DNA of 64,000 bases from Darksidea phi (GCA_030770425.1 JASJFT010000061.1:1-64000), one strand, 5' to 3'. Counted from the stretch's first letter, positions 9,182-25,468 are shown. Translations and numbers: made by a program. The notes: generated by a model from the sequence alone, not told the origin.

Positions 9182-11224
9182 ATGTTGGATACCTTCGAGA
9201 TCCTGACGACATCCGGAGTGGTGCTGTGGTCGCGCACCTACGCCCCGGTCGGCGCCAACATTATCAACAGCCTTATTCGCGATGTCTTCATTGAAGAGCG
9301 CATACTACCCCAGTCCGATGAAGCGGGCTCCAAACCTACGTACCGGAAAGAGGGCTACACACTGAAGTGGACGGCGGCGAAGGACCTGGGGCTCATATTC
9401 GTGGTGCGTGGCTACGGACAAGCACTCTTAGTGACACATTCATGAGCATGGTGGGCTGATGCACCACAGGCTGTTTACCAATCGCTTGTCCACTTGACCT
9501 GGATAGACAAATTACTCGACAATGTGCGCGCCCTCTTCGTCGGTCTCTACGGTGAAAAAATCAAGGACAAACACACCAGTGTGGTGAACTGCGACAAGTT
9601 CGGACCTTACTTCGAGCGGCAGGTTCAAGATCTGGAGGGGCAGAGCGATGCCGCTTCATCGACCACACCGAACGTGAAACTCACTCCTCCTTCAAGCACG
9701 GATAACGAAAGTGCAGACGAGAGTGCTCCAAGCTTGCCCGCCCTACAAAAATCGCAACAACCGCTGTATGATACCTCAGTGGACTCAACACCTGTTCCCA
9801 CACCCGATACATCGCGGCCCACCACACCCGCACAAAGCCATTTGGTGACAGGGAAAGGAAGAGCGAGCACAAAGCTCTCGAGAAGAGACAGGAAGAAGGT
9901 GGCGGCTGTGAACTCGGCGCCAGCATCCTCCGGTGACGAAGCTTCAGGAAAGCGGAAAGGCAAGAGCTCGACCAAGAGAAATCGTGTATGGGGAGAGTTT
10001 GGTGCGGATGAAGAAGATCCATCCATGGTATTGGACTACTCGCAATCGGACTTGAGAGACGAGAACTCAGAAGCCGAAGCCTTGGAAGAAATCAATCCCG
10101 AAACATGGGGGCGCAAGACCGGCAAGGGCCAATTCGTGCTCAAGGATCTAGACATGGAGATGGACGCGATAATAGCGCGGCAAAATGCAAAGAAGGAGAG
10201 CTCAACGCCAACGGCATCCAGTGGCCTTGTTGGATCAAGTTTAGGCGTAATAGGGGGTTTGTTCAGGAATGTAGTGGGCGGAAAGACGCTTACTAAGGAG
10301 GATCTTGCGAAACCTTTGAAAGGCATGGAGGATCATTTACTGAGAAAAAATGTGGCGCGTGAAGCAGCAGTGCGGTTATGCGAGAGCGTAGAACGAGACC
10401 TTGTGGGACTCAAGACAAGCTCGTTCACTAGTCAGTACCCTCCTCCGAGTCCAGTTGACGTGAATTAACATCTTTTAGCCATCGAATCTACCATCCGCAC
10501 CTCTATGGAAAAGGCGCTCACAAAGATCCTCACACCCACCTCATCCCTTGACCTCCTCCGTGAGATCCAAACTATAAACGCTGGTGGCCGCCCCTACGTC
10601 CTCTCTATAGTCGGCGTCAATGGCGTTGGCAAATCTACAAATCTTTCCAAAATCGCCTTCTTCCTCCTACAAAATCACCATCGCGTCCTCATCGCCGCAG
10701 CAGACACCTTCCGCTCCGGCGCCGTTGAGCAATTGGGTGTTCATGTGCGAAACTTGAAAGAGCTGAGTAAACGTGAGGGTGGTGAAGTGGACCTCTTCCA
10801 AAAGGGCTACGGCAAGGACGCCGCGAACATCGCTGCTGACGCAGTTGCTTACGCGGCAAAACACGATTTCAACGTTGTTCTCATCGACACCGCAGGTCGC
10901 CGCCATAACGATCAACGTCTTATGTCCTCGCTCGAGAAATTCGGCAAACTGGCCAAGCCCGACAAAATCCTGATGGTTGGTGAAGCGCTCGTAGGCTCAG
11001 ACGCTGTCGCCCAAGCGCGCAACTTCAACGCCTCGTTCGGTCCCGGAAGGGGTCTGGACGGCTTTGTTATTAGCAAGTGCGATACCGTGGGGGATATGGT
11101 GGGCACGCTTGTGAGCATGGTGCATGCGACGGGTATTCCGGTGGTGTTCTTAGGCATTGGGCAGCATTATGCGGACTTGAGGGGCTTGAACGTTGAGAGT
11201 GTCTGCAGGCTCTTGATGAGTTAG
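9182..11224 (+). CDS. SRP101: Signal recognition particle receptor, alpha subunit (3 exons)
   Basis: GTPase on the ER membrane that receives SRP-ribosome complexes and hands nascent chains to the translocon. Exons 9182-9403, 9470-10430 and 10479-11224 give 642 residues. The N-terminal longin-like SRX domain (MLDTFEILTTSGVVLWS, residues 1-130) binds the beta subunit. A charged low-complexity linker follows (about 140-300, rich in K, S, T and P). The NG domain includes GVNGVGKSTN (P-loop, about 440-449), DTFRSGAVEQL, DTAGR and SKCD, the SRP-type GTPase signatures. The introns are 66 and 48 nt; the second interrupts a Thr codon and its boundaries restore FTTIEST. All catalytic motifs are present. 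Confidence 0.96.
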
Positions 11225-14052
11225 GGTAGCTATCGGAGCTCGGTATCTTGATGCCATACGACGGATGTTGCATGACCGTTGTTGGAGGTCATTCGAATAT
11301 CCGTTTCAGATGTATGCTTCCGGCGTTGGCACACGCGTTTGCGTAAGCTGAATTGAGAAGGTGTGCCTCACAATGGGGAATAGGGCTTGTACAGTCTTGT
11401 GTATAGGATCGAATGATCTACTCCCGTTCGATGTGCATTCCATAGCTAGCTATTCCTTCTCTAGGGTATGCTGTATCGTCTTAATCACATTGGTTACAGC
11501 TGCTGTGCGACGCTTTGAATGCTAGGGAAACTCGTTGGTGGTGGCGGTGGAACTATTTACACCTCACTGAAGTTTGTGTGAGATTCCATCTATATACGTG
11601 TGTATGTGTACGCTAGGGAAGCTAGGATGAGGTGAAGAGTTGAGAATACTAGGTGACCTTGCAAGACAGGGCAGTGTAACAACGTTTCCTACCCAGCACC
11701 TAAGACGATAAACACCAATTGGTACCGCTACCAACACCTTAACCACTCATCACTCAGAACGATTCGCTAGCTAAATACAATGTTTCTGTGTACCCATATA
11801 GACGCCAAAGCCAGCCATTCCTTGCTACCAAACGGTAAGTTGTAGAGGTCTAGAGATGGGGAGGCGCCTAGATTCGTGTTGGATTTATCCGCATTTTGGT
11901 GCTGTCACTGGTGATCAATAGCCTAGTCGCGACCAACATTGCAAAGAATGATTGAAGGGTTCGGTTCGGAAGGATGCACGGTGACAATGCAGTTGAGCAG
12001 ATTATGAGAAGGGGATCTCGGGAGGGCGAGGCAGGTGGAATGTGCGAAGTTACCTATATTCTCGACATGGACCGGAAGATTAAGTTGATGCGAGGGTTTT
12101 AAGCATGGGCCGGATGAATAGTCCTCGATTCTGTCTATGAGAGGAGCAATGATATGCTATGTGGCTGGAGTACGGATTCTGGGCCAGTCGATACTATCAC
12201 TACTTGCTCTTCGTTCGCGCCTGCAACATGTAAGCGTCCAATTCCTACATGCCCTTGCCAGCAACAAGCCTTCTCCCCATCCGCCTAGTCCGTCAGTCTC
12301 GCTCCAGCACGTGGCAATCAGGGCGCCCACGCGGCATCGACATGCAAAACTGGAGATTTTCGTCGTCTAGACGTATGTCTCGCACGAGAGTAAGCAGAGC
12401 CTCATCCATGGCCGGGGGATTAGTGGTCCTCATAAGGACGAAAAAGTCAGATCTCACCTCATGGGACGTAGGGATCCATGGATCGAGGTGAGTGGAGGGT
12501 TCCCGCCCCTTGGGTGGCGAGCTTAGTGTACAACTGGGCGTCTTACAAACTCTGCGGCACGCATTCGAGAGGACGGACGGGTCACCAAACCTAGGTATGT
12601 CGTTCGTTGAGAACAGCGGGGTTACAGTGTGGGTCTGCATAGTGGTTCCGGTCAAGACCAGATGGTAGGCGTGCTGCGTGCAGATAGTCAAAGATCATTG
12701 TCGATCCAACATTACCCCTCTTTCAAACTGCAACTGTGATCGAAAGCAGAATGCAAAAAGAAAGCGATGAGGTTGTTACAGTAAGATCCTGGCAGGTGAT
12801 GGACGGAGGATAACGGTCGGACTCCGACGGGACCCCGCTTGACGTAAATGGCTGGTATAACCTTGTGCCGTCACGCCACGCACTGTGAAACAGCTTGCAC
12901 AATTCGAAGTACAGGATTTCGAGAGGACCGCGTGATGCAGATACGGACGGAAGTCCAGGTGGAGTTGAGTGCACCTCCAATTGTGTGGTACTGGCCTGAT
13001 GAGGTTGTTTCCAGGCACAGCCTCGCTCGAAGGTTGTCGACTGGGGAGGCTATTTGGCAAGTGGCTCGCAAGCATGGCGGATCGTAGAATTCTTGAAACG
13101 TAGCGTTAGCAACTTATGCAGTAGTCTGTTCGTCAGACCTGGGCGCTCTAGCTCGAGTGCTGGGACTTCTACACGCCTCACGTGCCGCCGGGCGCTAGGC
13201 GCGCTGCCGCAGGGCAGAGGCGTAGTACAGATCAGACACTAATTTGACGTGCGGTGTGGAGTTGTCGTCGGCATAATTAGCAGACTCTGCCGGCCGAGCC
13301 AGCGGCACAGCATCACGACCCGGGACGGTGCGTTCCCTTCGGTGGCGATGGATCCCGTATACTCGCAATATGTTCCAGGATCCGAGCTGGCTGCATAGTG
13401 TGGTGCAAGCACACGCAGCCAATCAGGTCCAAGAAGGCTGTTTAAAGCTCGCGGGTGAACCAGGCCACGACTGCATCGTCATCGCAACTTCAACCATCTG
13501 TTTCGTCCGGTTTTGTCTGGTGACGATCTGTCTTGCCGCGTCGAAACGAAACAAGCGGCTCGGCGCGGAGGAGCTGGGCGTTGGTTGCATTGCGCAGCAG
13601 GTTCCGAGTGTTGGTAGTGGTGATAGAGCACAGGGATGCTCGCAGGCGCTCCCTAAATTAGGCGTCGCCTCAGCCTCCCCCGTCGCCAGCCTCCAGCGTC
13701 GGCCGATCTGGAGGGAGGCGTGCCTGCGGGGTCCGAAGTCCAACATGTTCAATCTGCAGCTATGCAGCAGGCTCCAGTCCGGCCGGGCCCCAGTGCTTTA
13801 CATGTCCGCCGTGCCCGAACAATAAGTCGGGCCCAGCTACCATCTTTCGCGACTCCTACGTCGAGTCGCTACCCTTCTCCGTCGACGGCTTCCTCGAGTT
13901 CGTGCCATGTCTCTGGCCTGTCATCCCAAGACACACCAGCACACCTCAGCCTCCGTGGTACAGTAGCTTCCGGCGTGGCGCCCCATCCTGGCTGCATAAT
14001 CCACTAATAGCCCTTTCTATTTTGGAACCTGCATTTGTATACGTCTGTCGCC
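11225..14052. other. 2.8-kb interval without a recognised gene
   Basis: Several ORFs of 60-165 codons occur on both strands, but they overlap each other, use non-ATG starts or have compositions of translated noncoding DNA. The last kilobase is GC-richer and probably includes promoter and 5' leader of the F-box/UBA gene that starts at 14053. No RNA gene was recognised. Confidence 0.4.
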
Positions 14053-17000
14053 ATGTCGTCCAGAGATGCTTGCACGTCTCCGTTCTCGCCGACACGCTCA
14101 ATCCACTCCATCACGTCCCTCCGCCGGACCAACTCCCGCCATTCTCCGCATCACTCCGAGTCGACATCGAGGTTTGTTCGTCCATCTTCGCAGCGTGCCG
14201 CCAGAAAGCACAGCGCGCCGGCCTTGTTTAGCAGCAAGACAAGATCAAGCTGCAGCAAGAAGTCGGGGACGATTCTGCGCGCCGTGCCCGAGGGCCCTTC
14301 TTGCACAAGGGGAGCGCAAGATATGACCAATCAAGCCATCTCCCCAAGCTCTGGTCGCATATCGTCAGCATCAAATGGCCGTCACCTCACTCAAGACGAC
14401 CACACTCGCACCCGATTACGCAGCAATAGTACAACCGCACTTTCGCCCAGGGCCGGAGCCTCGATAAAGCCCTTCTCTAGTGCTACTAATCTTAGAGGTT
14501 CAATTGGCACATACAAGGACGGAAAAGTGCAGTGGGACAGCAAAGGCAGCTCACCACGGCATCAGAAGCCCCGGATTCAAGTTGTCATCCCTTTACGCCA
14601 CACGGACAACAAGCCTCTCCCCACTCTTCCAGTGGCCAACCCCTACAACAATCACATCATGTCTGCGGCTGGAGACATCGATGTCGGATTCAACGTCTCT
14701 CCACCAACTGCATCCAAGCTGTCCAAAATCCGCGACTCCATGGTATCACCACTCAGCTCACAGCAGGGCCGTCCTACGGTACACTTTCACACTACCGTGG
14801 ACATTCAGGTCCCCAAACCAAGTCTACATGCGTCTCCGGATTTGTCCGAAGGCGCCCGCAACTCATCGGATGATTCTCGCGAGGACGATGAAGTGTCAAT
14901 ATACAGCGACAAGTCATCAGTGACGAGCGACGAAGCGGGGAGTCCACCACATAGGTCAAGACCCACGCACTTCCATGGACGCACTGCGAGCGAAGCTTTC
15001 TCCACAAAGAATCCAGTAACTCCGGGCGCGTCCCACTTACCACCGCGAAAGGCAAAGTCCGCTAAGGCTGAAACCGGACATCATGCAGCGTCTCCCCCAC
15101 GACGGCCACGTGTATACGGATACCACCCCGCCATTGAAGAGGATGTCGAGTTTAAGCCCACTTGCCCCCTTCGCCCCCTTCGCAACGCCTCCAGCTCGTC
15201 GCTTTTACAGCCTGCTATCGTCCGCAACACACCAAGCCCCACGCTGTCTCGGAGGAGCCTTTCAATGCAACCAGAGATGGGCGCTATCAATCAAGCTGTC
15301 AATCGGTCCGTCTCAAGGCAGCTATCGTCCCTCCCGAGCCCAACCTTGAGCGAAGCCGCGAGCGATCTCGAGCGGCAGCTCACCTCTTTTACCGAGGACA
15401 ACCCCTTCAGATGGGACGACATTGCTGTCCGACAAGAATCCCCGCTGACCCCACAAGGTGTGCCGCGGAAGGACTCCGTAACATACTCCGTCTCCCGGCA
15501 CAGCCCTCCTCCACTATTGCCCAGGAAGTCGAGTAAGCGGCGATTGCAGGCACCTGTGGATCTTGATGGCTTCCGTATATCCCAAGTTCCTACGGAGCAC
15601 ATTGTTTCACAGTTACGACGCTCAGTACGGAAGAGCAAGAATTTGACCATCACCATCCCAGAGGCTAAGCGCTTGACCATGGACGACTTTGCCCTATCCC
15701 CACTTCCGATCCCTCCGAAGAATACGTATCGGGCTATTACTCCAGATGTTGCCGAGAACGTGATTATGAACATACTGCAGAATTTGGAGAGCCTCGACGA
15801 CCTATTTGCTTGCGCCATTGTCAACCGTGGCTTTTATCGCGTTTTCCAGCGCCACGAGCTTGAGCTGATGCAGGCCGCTCTACGCAAAGAATCGCCACCC
15901 GCTTGGGAACACCGTGAGATTTGCTATCCCGGCCATGATGATCTTGACGAGGAAAATCTAGACCGGCCGAGACAGGAATACACACCAACATCGTATATCA
16001 GGCATTACACTCGGGACTTGTGTATCATCGCAGCGATCAAGTCATTGATTAAGGACAACTGTGAATCATTCCTCCGACCAGAAATTTCCTCTGCGATTAT
16101 TAGCGAGGATCCGGTGGAGTCCGCTCGTGTTGACGACGCCTTGTGGCGGATTTGGACTTTCTGCAAGATCTTCGGCTCCGGAAAGGGCCGTGAAGAGGAT
16201 GTTGTTTCCCAAATGGATTGGTTGAAAGGTGGCGTTATAGTCCATCAACAGAACTGCTCGTCGAGCGCTCTTATGTGGGATGACATGAACGAGACGCTCG
16301 CAAGTGCTCCAGAGTGCTTCGCCAAAGGCAACGAGGGTGGTTTGACTGTTGAGCAGCTATACGATATGATGGAGCTTTGGAATTGTTTGGGCGTACTTCT
16401 ACAGCCGATCGAGGGTCGCACAATTCAGGCTAGGGAATATGGCGTCTTTGACAACACTGACATTCGGGGAGGCGATATTGATGGTGAAGAGCTGATGCTT
16501 GGTACGTGCAACTGGATGCTCAGTGTGATTCTTGCTAACGAAGCCAGATGAATGGTACTACTACCTTCTCACACTCGGACTCTCCACTGTCCTCGATCTT
16601 ACCGGTCCGTGTCGCCGGAACGACGCCTCAGTCTTCCTCATCGCCGGCCAGCGCGGCTGCATCAACTGGAAGCCCCCTGTCTTCGGTGGTACCCGCCGCA
16701 ACTTCCTCAAAGAAGCCGCTTCCCGTGTCTACGAAGATAAAATCGCCCTCATCTACGCTGAGACCTCTACCAAAGAGGTACAACGTGCGCTTTCCAAACA
16801 ACGTATCCAGAGACATATCAGCGAGCTACGCTACCGCCAAAACACTAGCGAAAACTTACCCTATGTCCGCATGAGCCAAGAACGACCTATGAGTGATTGG
16901 GAAGGGGTTTTCAAGCACCTAACACGTCCGCGTCCGCCACCTGCGGCCAACAATCTAGTGACACATATTCCATCCTTGCATCATTCTAGTTTCACATCAG

Positions 17001-17617
17001 CATTAGCCAAAGAGTTGTCCGTTGCTGTTTCAGAGATGCCAGCTGCGCGTACTCCGTCGCCACCCGCCGAGCCATCTCCTCCGAGGCGCACTGTTGCTAT
17101 GCCCCTTCTTCCGTCGCCACCCCCTTCGACCGTTCTTAGCTCACGGGACAGGAGCAGCATAGCGACCTCGCAGTCACCTCCAAGGCGCACTGTCGCTATG
17201 CCACTCCTTCCCTCACCACCCCCGTCTACTGTGCCCAGCACACGGGACAGGAGTAGCATGGCTTCGAACATGCCGGCTATCGAGGAGCATCCCGCTTTTA
17301 GGAGGCAAGAAATCATTCCTGAGATGCCTCGTCTAAAAGACCACCCCATGTTCGCTCAACATGCACGCCAGGCAAGTGGTGATTCGGCCTCTACCAGCAA
17401 TGCCTCGAGTCACCCCGCGTTCCAGCAACATCCGCTCCAGCGCATGGTGCAGGAGCATGATAGCAGCGAGAACAGCGCTGATCGCGCTATCTACCGTATC
17501 GTCGAGATGGGGTTCACACCCGAGCAGGCCAGACTTGCTCTTCGCATGACCGATCTCGGTGATGGTCTGCGAGTCGACCGTGCCGTTGAGCTCTTGTTGC
17601 GTGAGGGCCTCATGTAA
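14053..17617 (+). CDS. F-box-like and UBA domain protein (2 exons)
   Basis: Exons 14053-16501 and 16548-17617 (46-nt intron, GTACGT donor, CTAAC branch, CCAG acceptor) give 1,172 residues. Residues 1-520 are low-complexity and rich in Ser, Pro and Arg, typical of a phosphorylated disordered region. An F-box-like segment (ENVIMNILQNLESLDDLFAC, about 565-610) is followed by a conserved alpha-helical region of about 300 residues. A proline-rich region holds a 33-residue tandem duplication. A C-terminal UBA domain (RIVEMGFTPEQARLALRM, about 1125-1165) should bind ubiquitin. This combination suggests a role in ubiquitin-dependent control, perhaps as an SCF substrate receptor (inference). I start at ATG 14053; there is no in-frame upstream ATG nearby. 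Confidence 0.82.
17072..17263 (+). repeat. Two-copy 99-bp in-frame tandem repeat
   Basis: Two copies about 92 bp long, offset by exactly 99 bp (the shared AGGCGCA words are at 17084 and 17183), encode PPRRTVAMPLLPSPPPSTV and a following RDRSS twice inside the F-box/UBA protein. Most differences are at third codon positions, so the duplication is old enough to have drifted but the peptide has been kept. Confidence 0.85.
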
Positions 17618-17995
17618 ATCCTATCTCAATATGTTGCCTTTTCTTCTACAGTCTATACTTTATGTGCTTTTCTCTTTGGCACGCTCGCTCTTGATACCCG
17701 GCAATCTCTTTCCATATGTTTCCAATTTTGATCTGCATTGAGCAAGGAGTTTAGTCGGGAGTTGGTTTATACTGATGTTTAGCATGGCGATAAGGGATAC
17801 CCTTCACTTAAATTTTCTTCCGTTTTTTGGGGCCAATGGCGCTTTGGTACAAATTCGGCATGGATAAGAAAACTTGAGCACCACAAGTGCCTGGTTTGGG
17901 ATCAAGATATATATGACACAGTTGTCGTGCATACAATCGAACACATCACTCACTTACACAACACGTTCTCCTACCACACCTCTCCAATCAAATTA
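17618..17995. other. 3' region of F-box/UBA gene
   Basis: No coding sequence recognised. T-rich sequence after the stop codon fits a 3' UTR. The following remnant reads toward this gene. Confidence 0.35.
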
Positions 17996-18850
17996 TTAGT
18001 GCTTCATCGTCCCAATTTCCCGAACCTGCTCATTCAACCATGCTTCAGGAGTGGGGTCAAGGAAGCCCTGTTCGGGTAGAACATCAAAGAGCGCGAACAT
18101 TTTCTACAGCACCACTTTTAGAAAATAGGGATACATTAGCGAGTAAGCAGGAAGTCCAGCGATCCTAGAGTGCTCATCAAACCGTCGCGGTATTGAACGT
18201 GGTACCTCGGCCTCTCGGCGGTGGAGAGTAACTCACTCAACATTACCTGGTCGCCAATGATAGCAGCAGTCATGTTGGAAAAGTCAATAACGATGGTCAT
18301 GCCTGGAAGGTACGGTTTGATATGTGGCATGATGAAATAATCTAGAACGAAAAGGTTGATCACAGACGTGTAGGAGAGAGATGTCGCCTCAGGCACCTTG
18401 GTCGACTTCTTGTGGATGGCTGACCTCCTTTGCAGAAGTTCTTTAATTTTAAGCTACTATTTCTAAATAATTCATAGGTTAAATAACACAAAATCGGGAT
18501 ACAGTATTGCTCATGTGTTGGAATTCGTCTTGTTAAGGCCTGAAATCACCGGCCCAGTCCCAGATGGAACAATATTCGCCCATGACACCGGGAAATAGAA
18601 AGAGGCGTACGGTGCGTCCGGTGCAGTATAGACTGCAGCCGAGAGGAGCATTGTGTAGACGATATAGATGGCATACTTGGGCTAGAGAGAATATTCTACC
18701 CGTAGGATTAGTGCTTTAGGCATGACTGGTCGCTGGGCGTGATCTCGCAAAATCGATATGACGATGAGATTTGTTGCTTGAGTGGACATTGCCTTTGGCG
18801 GCAAATCCCACTGGCCTAAAGTGCCGCCATAGGAGAAAGGCTGGTGAATG
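17996..18850 (-). pseudogene. Eroded coding remnant of unknown family
   Basis: Four minus-strand segments look protein-like but are separated by stops. They are about 18682-18850 (contains NLIVISILRDHAQRPVMPKA), about 18515-18680 (contains YAIYIVYTMLLSAAVYTAPD), 18136-18450 (contains SVINLFVLDYFIMPHIKPYL) and 17996-18100 (contains FALFDVLPEQGFLDPTPEAW, ending MKH-stop). The amino-acid usage is coherent in one direction, and an acceptor-like TGTAG precedes the last segment, yet in-frame stops (TAG after VEYSL, TAA after FLLTR) lie just before plausible GTATCC donors. Either a decayed gene or a gene with introns I cannot place. I could not assign a family; hydrophobic runs suggest membrane or hydrophobic-core segments. 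Confidence 0.4.
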
Positions 18851-18860
18851 CGCCAAATGC

Positions 18861-19244
18861 TCAATCCTCGCTCACATATCCCATACCCTTCCTCCACCAC
18901 GCCCAAACACCCAACTCCTTCATTCGGGCACCGAAGTCTTTGACGCTTTTGGCTTCCTCTAGCTTCCCGTAATCCAAGCTCATCTCTTTCCTTTCGCCTT
19001 CTTCACTCTGTTTCTCGGCAGCCTTCTTAACCAACTGAAAGTCTTTGTAGCGTAATCGCTGAACAGTGGACACCCAATCCCTTACGCCGGCTTCAGTTCC
19101 TTGGCAATACATGATACCAGGACATCCGCCATATCGGAGCAGTGCGTAGACGTTGTAGTTTGAAGCCGCGGCACGTAGTTTGGCGACTTTTTTGCGCGAG
19201 GTGATGTGGTGTGTGCGGATCAAAGCATTCCACGTTGAAGACAT
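18861..19244 (-). CDS. Small DUF1115 (Prp3 C-terminal type) protein
   Basis: A single-exon ORF of 127 residues. WNALIRTHHITSRKKVAKLR, then PGIMYCQGTEAGVRDWVSTV and QRLRYKDFQLV match the DUF1115 domain, which is known at the C-terminus of the spliceosomal protein Prp3 and of RWDD2 proteins. Here it stands almost alone, with no RWD domain or Prp3 body. In RWDD2 and Prp3 proteins the domain is associated with protein or U4/U6 RNA contacts; the role of the standalone fungal form is not known to me. The C-terminal 45 residues are charged and probably helical. The ATG at 19244 is immediately followed by the conserved start. It is divergent from MRS2. Confidence 0.72.
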   Translation of the reverse strand: MSSTWNALIRTHHITSRKKVAKLRAAASNYNVYALLRYGGCPGIMYCQGTEAGVRDWVSTVQRLRYKDFQLVKKAAEKQSEEGERKEMSLDYGKLEEAKSVKDFGARMKELGVWAWWRKGMGYVSED

Positions 19245-19719
19245 GCCATTGATGTGTCAACTGTAGAATCTGGTTCTGTGATGTTTAGAAGATAGAAATT
19301 TCGAATGCCGTGACGACATCTGCACGTGTAATTAGACATATATTTGAAGGAAACGTCTTCCCACGTGATAACCCGCTAGCGCAAATCCGAACTTCGATTT
19401 TCTTAATCGCAGACGTCAGACCGGCCAAACATTGGGACAACGACCGCATGGATCGCCGCCGGATATTTGCACTTGCGAACAGAGAGTTATGAAGTCAATG
19501 CCGCTTCATAAGATTGCAGTCCCTTCGCCCTCGGTACTGAGCTTCCTCCGGACCCAAGTTCGACATGCATTCGACTCGCCGACTGCGCAATGCGTCGCCC
19601 TGAGGGGACAAAGGTGTGGTTATGGGATAACAAGTAGAACAGTCCAAGACTCAAAATATGGGATAAGAGATACAAGATTTGCACGAACAAGCCTAGAAGC
19701 TTCAAGTTCTAGGAGTTGC
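19245..19719. promoter_or_regulatory. Divergent intergenic region, DUF1115 gene / MRS2
   Basis: This 475-bp stretch separates two head-to-head genes and should hold both promoters. No specific site recognised. The frame upstream of MRS2 is open but lacks conserved sequence, so it was not included in the gene. Confidence 0.35.
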
Positions 19720-21299
19720 ATGCCAGCACGGACAGCGCTTTACCACCCTCGAATGACGCGCCTTAACTTGGCTAGGCTTTGCACCTCGACACGTCAACTT
19801 GGAAAGCCCTTCTCGAGCAGTCGCGCATTTACCACGACGAGCTTGAGCAAAGCATGGCAACTATTTGGTGGAAGAAAGGGGCGGCAAGCCGCACGAATAC
19901 AGCCACCGCCACCCCTCAAAGACGCGGTTGATACTCCAGCCGGTTTTGACAGCTTGGGACGTATGACACGAGCCGCAAATGAGCTCAAAATGCGCTGTAC
20001 GGAGTTGGATGAGCAAGGCAATGTTACTATGGTCAGCGGAGAATTTAAGAAGAGCGAGCTGATCGCAAAGGTGTGTTTTGCAGTCTTCTTGATTTGAGAG
20101 AGATCAGAGTGCTGACAGCCCACAGTACGGTCTCCTCCCTCGTGATCTGCGTAAAATCGATTCCTCTCTCCTTCCAAACATCCTCGTCCGCCCCACCGCG
20201 ATCTTGATCAACCTACTTCACATACGAGCGCTCATCAAGCACAATCGCGTGCTAGTCTTCGACGCCTACGGCACAACAGACTCGAAGTCACAATCCGTAT
20301 TCATGTACGATTTGGACCTGAAGTTGCGGCAGAAAGAATCGCCTGTTAGCGTCGCCAATGGCCACCTAGCATACGAACACCGAGCGCTAGAAGCGGTCCT
20401 CATCAGTGTGACCTCAAGTCTAGAGAAAGAGTTCGAGGGTGTCAGTGAGCCTGTTGTGAGGGTGCTCATGGAGCTTGAAGAGGACATTGATAGGGATAAA
20501 CTGCGATATCTGCTTGTTTACTCGAAGAAGCTGGGTACTTTTGAGCAAAAAGCTCGTTTGGTCAGAGATGCTTTGACCGAAATCCTCGAAGCCGACGACG
20601 ACCTTTCAGCCATGTACCTCTCCGAGAAAGCGGAAGGCAGAATCCGTGCCGAAGACGAGCACACTGAAGTAGAAATGCTGCTCGAATCTTACCATAAAGT
20701 CGCCGATGAAATCGTCCAAGCTGCCGAGAACCTTGTCTCTAGTATCCGCAATACTGAGGAAATGTATGCCTTCCTTCCCCTTCCCTGCTTTTTTTTCCTC
20801 AACGCTGATAGTATGTACCTATAGTGTTAAAGCCATCCTCGACGCCAACCGCAACTCCCTCATGCTCCTCGATCTCAAATTCTCTATCCTAACCCTCTCC
20901 ATTACAGCCGGTACCTTCGTCGCCGCTCTTTATGGCATGAACCTGAAAAACTTCATCGAAGAAACTGACCTCGGCTTCCCCATCATCTCTGCCTGGTGTA
21001 CCGTCTTCGGCTTCGGCGTCTTGGTCTGGGGTCTCACGCGACTCCGCCGCGTGCAACGCTTGAGTATGTGGGGCCATGGCGGTGGCGCGAAGGCTTCGAA
21101 GGGCGGCTGGGGACTGGGTGCTTGGGGCGGGGGTAGTAGGAATTTGAGGGGCGGGATTGCGGAGGTGGATGGGTTGGGCGTGCCGAGGTTACGGGCTGGG
21201 GAGAGTTTGGGCGATTTGATTCAGAGGGAGAGGGCGGTTGCCAGGAGGTTGGCTAAGGCGGAGGCGCAAGCTGATGAGGCGACGAGGAGTGCCTTGTAG
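19720..21299 (+). CDS. MRS2: Mitochondrial magnesium channel Mrs2/Lpe10 type (3 exons)
   Basis: CorA-family Mg2+ channel of the inner mitochondrial membrane, needed for matrix Mg and group II intron splicing in yeast. Exons 19720-20070, 20126-20763 and 20825-21299 give 487 residues. The N-terminus is rich in Arg, Ser and Thr, as expected for a mitochondrial presequence. The middle is the conserved cytosol-like domain (IDSSLLPNILVRPTAILINL, VLFDAYG-like VLVFDAYGTTD, long helices to NTEE). Two membrane segments follow; the first ends in YGMNLKNF with the diagnostic GMN motif, and the second is AWCTVFGFGVLVWGL. The C-terminal tail has a glycine-rich stretch. Splicing restores IAK-YGLLPRDLRK and NTEE-IVKAILDANRN. 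The start could also be Met at 19753. Confidence 0.95.
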
Positions 21300-21749
21300 T
21301 CAATGTGTAGTGTTCTTGGATTTTGTCTGCGCGGATTGTTTGGCTCTCTACTTAGATATCCCCCGCTCTTGATTTGGTCATCACTTAGACATATATACAT
21401 TGGGTGGGTGGGTTTGCATAGCGTCGGCGTTGGGATGTAGACGCTTTTCGGTTGGGCTGGGTTTGGTTGGACAGCGTGGTAATATTACTAGTGTACGATG
21501 ATGTGTAGAGGATAGTGTAGTAAGCACGAATATGCGTAATTAGGGAAAAGACGCAAGTAACTGCATTCGCTCACGCAAAAGTACACTTTTGAAAACACAT
21601 TAAACGCCATTGCTCTAAAACGTACAAGCATGCCCGTCGGGCTGGGAGGATATATACACAAGAAACGGTCCATGTCTAGGTGCTAGCGCCTAGATCATAA
21701 CCTTCCGTAAGAGACGACTCGTCCACTACTCCTTATATGCTCTAGCCAA
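21300..21749. other. Convergent 3' ends of MRS2 and ARG5,6
   Basis: 450 bp between two stop codons. G/T-rich and then AT-rich; no gene seen. Expected to hold both 3' UTRs. Confidence 0.4.

Positions 21750-25468
<3,719 letters not shown>

Noticed and set aside
13328..13825. 165-codon plus-strand ORF upstream of the F-box/UBA gene
   Set aside because: Composition is that of translated noncoding DNA, overlapped by open antisense frames, with no recognisable sequence. Probably leader or promoter.
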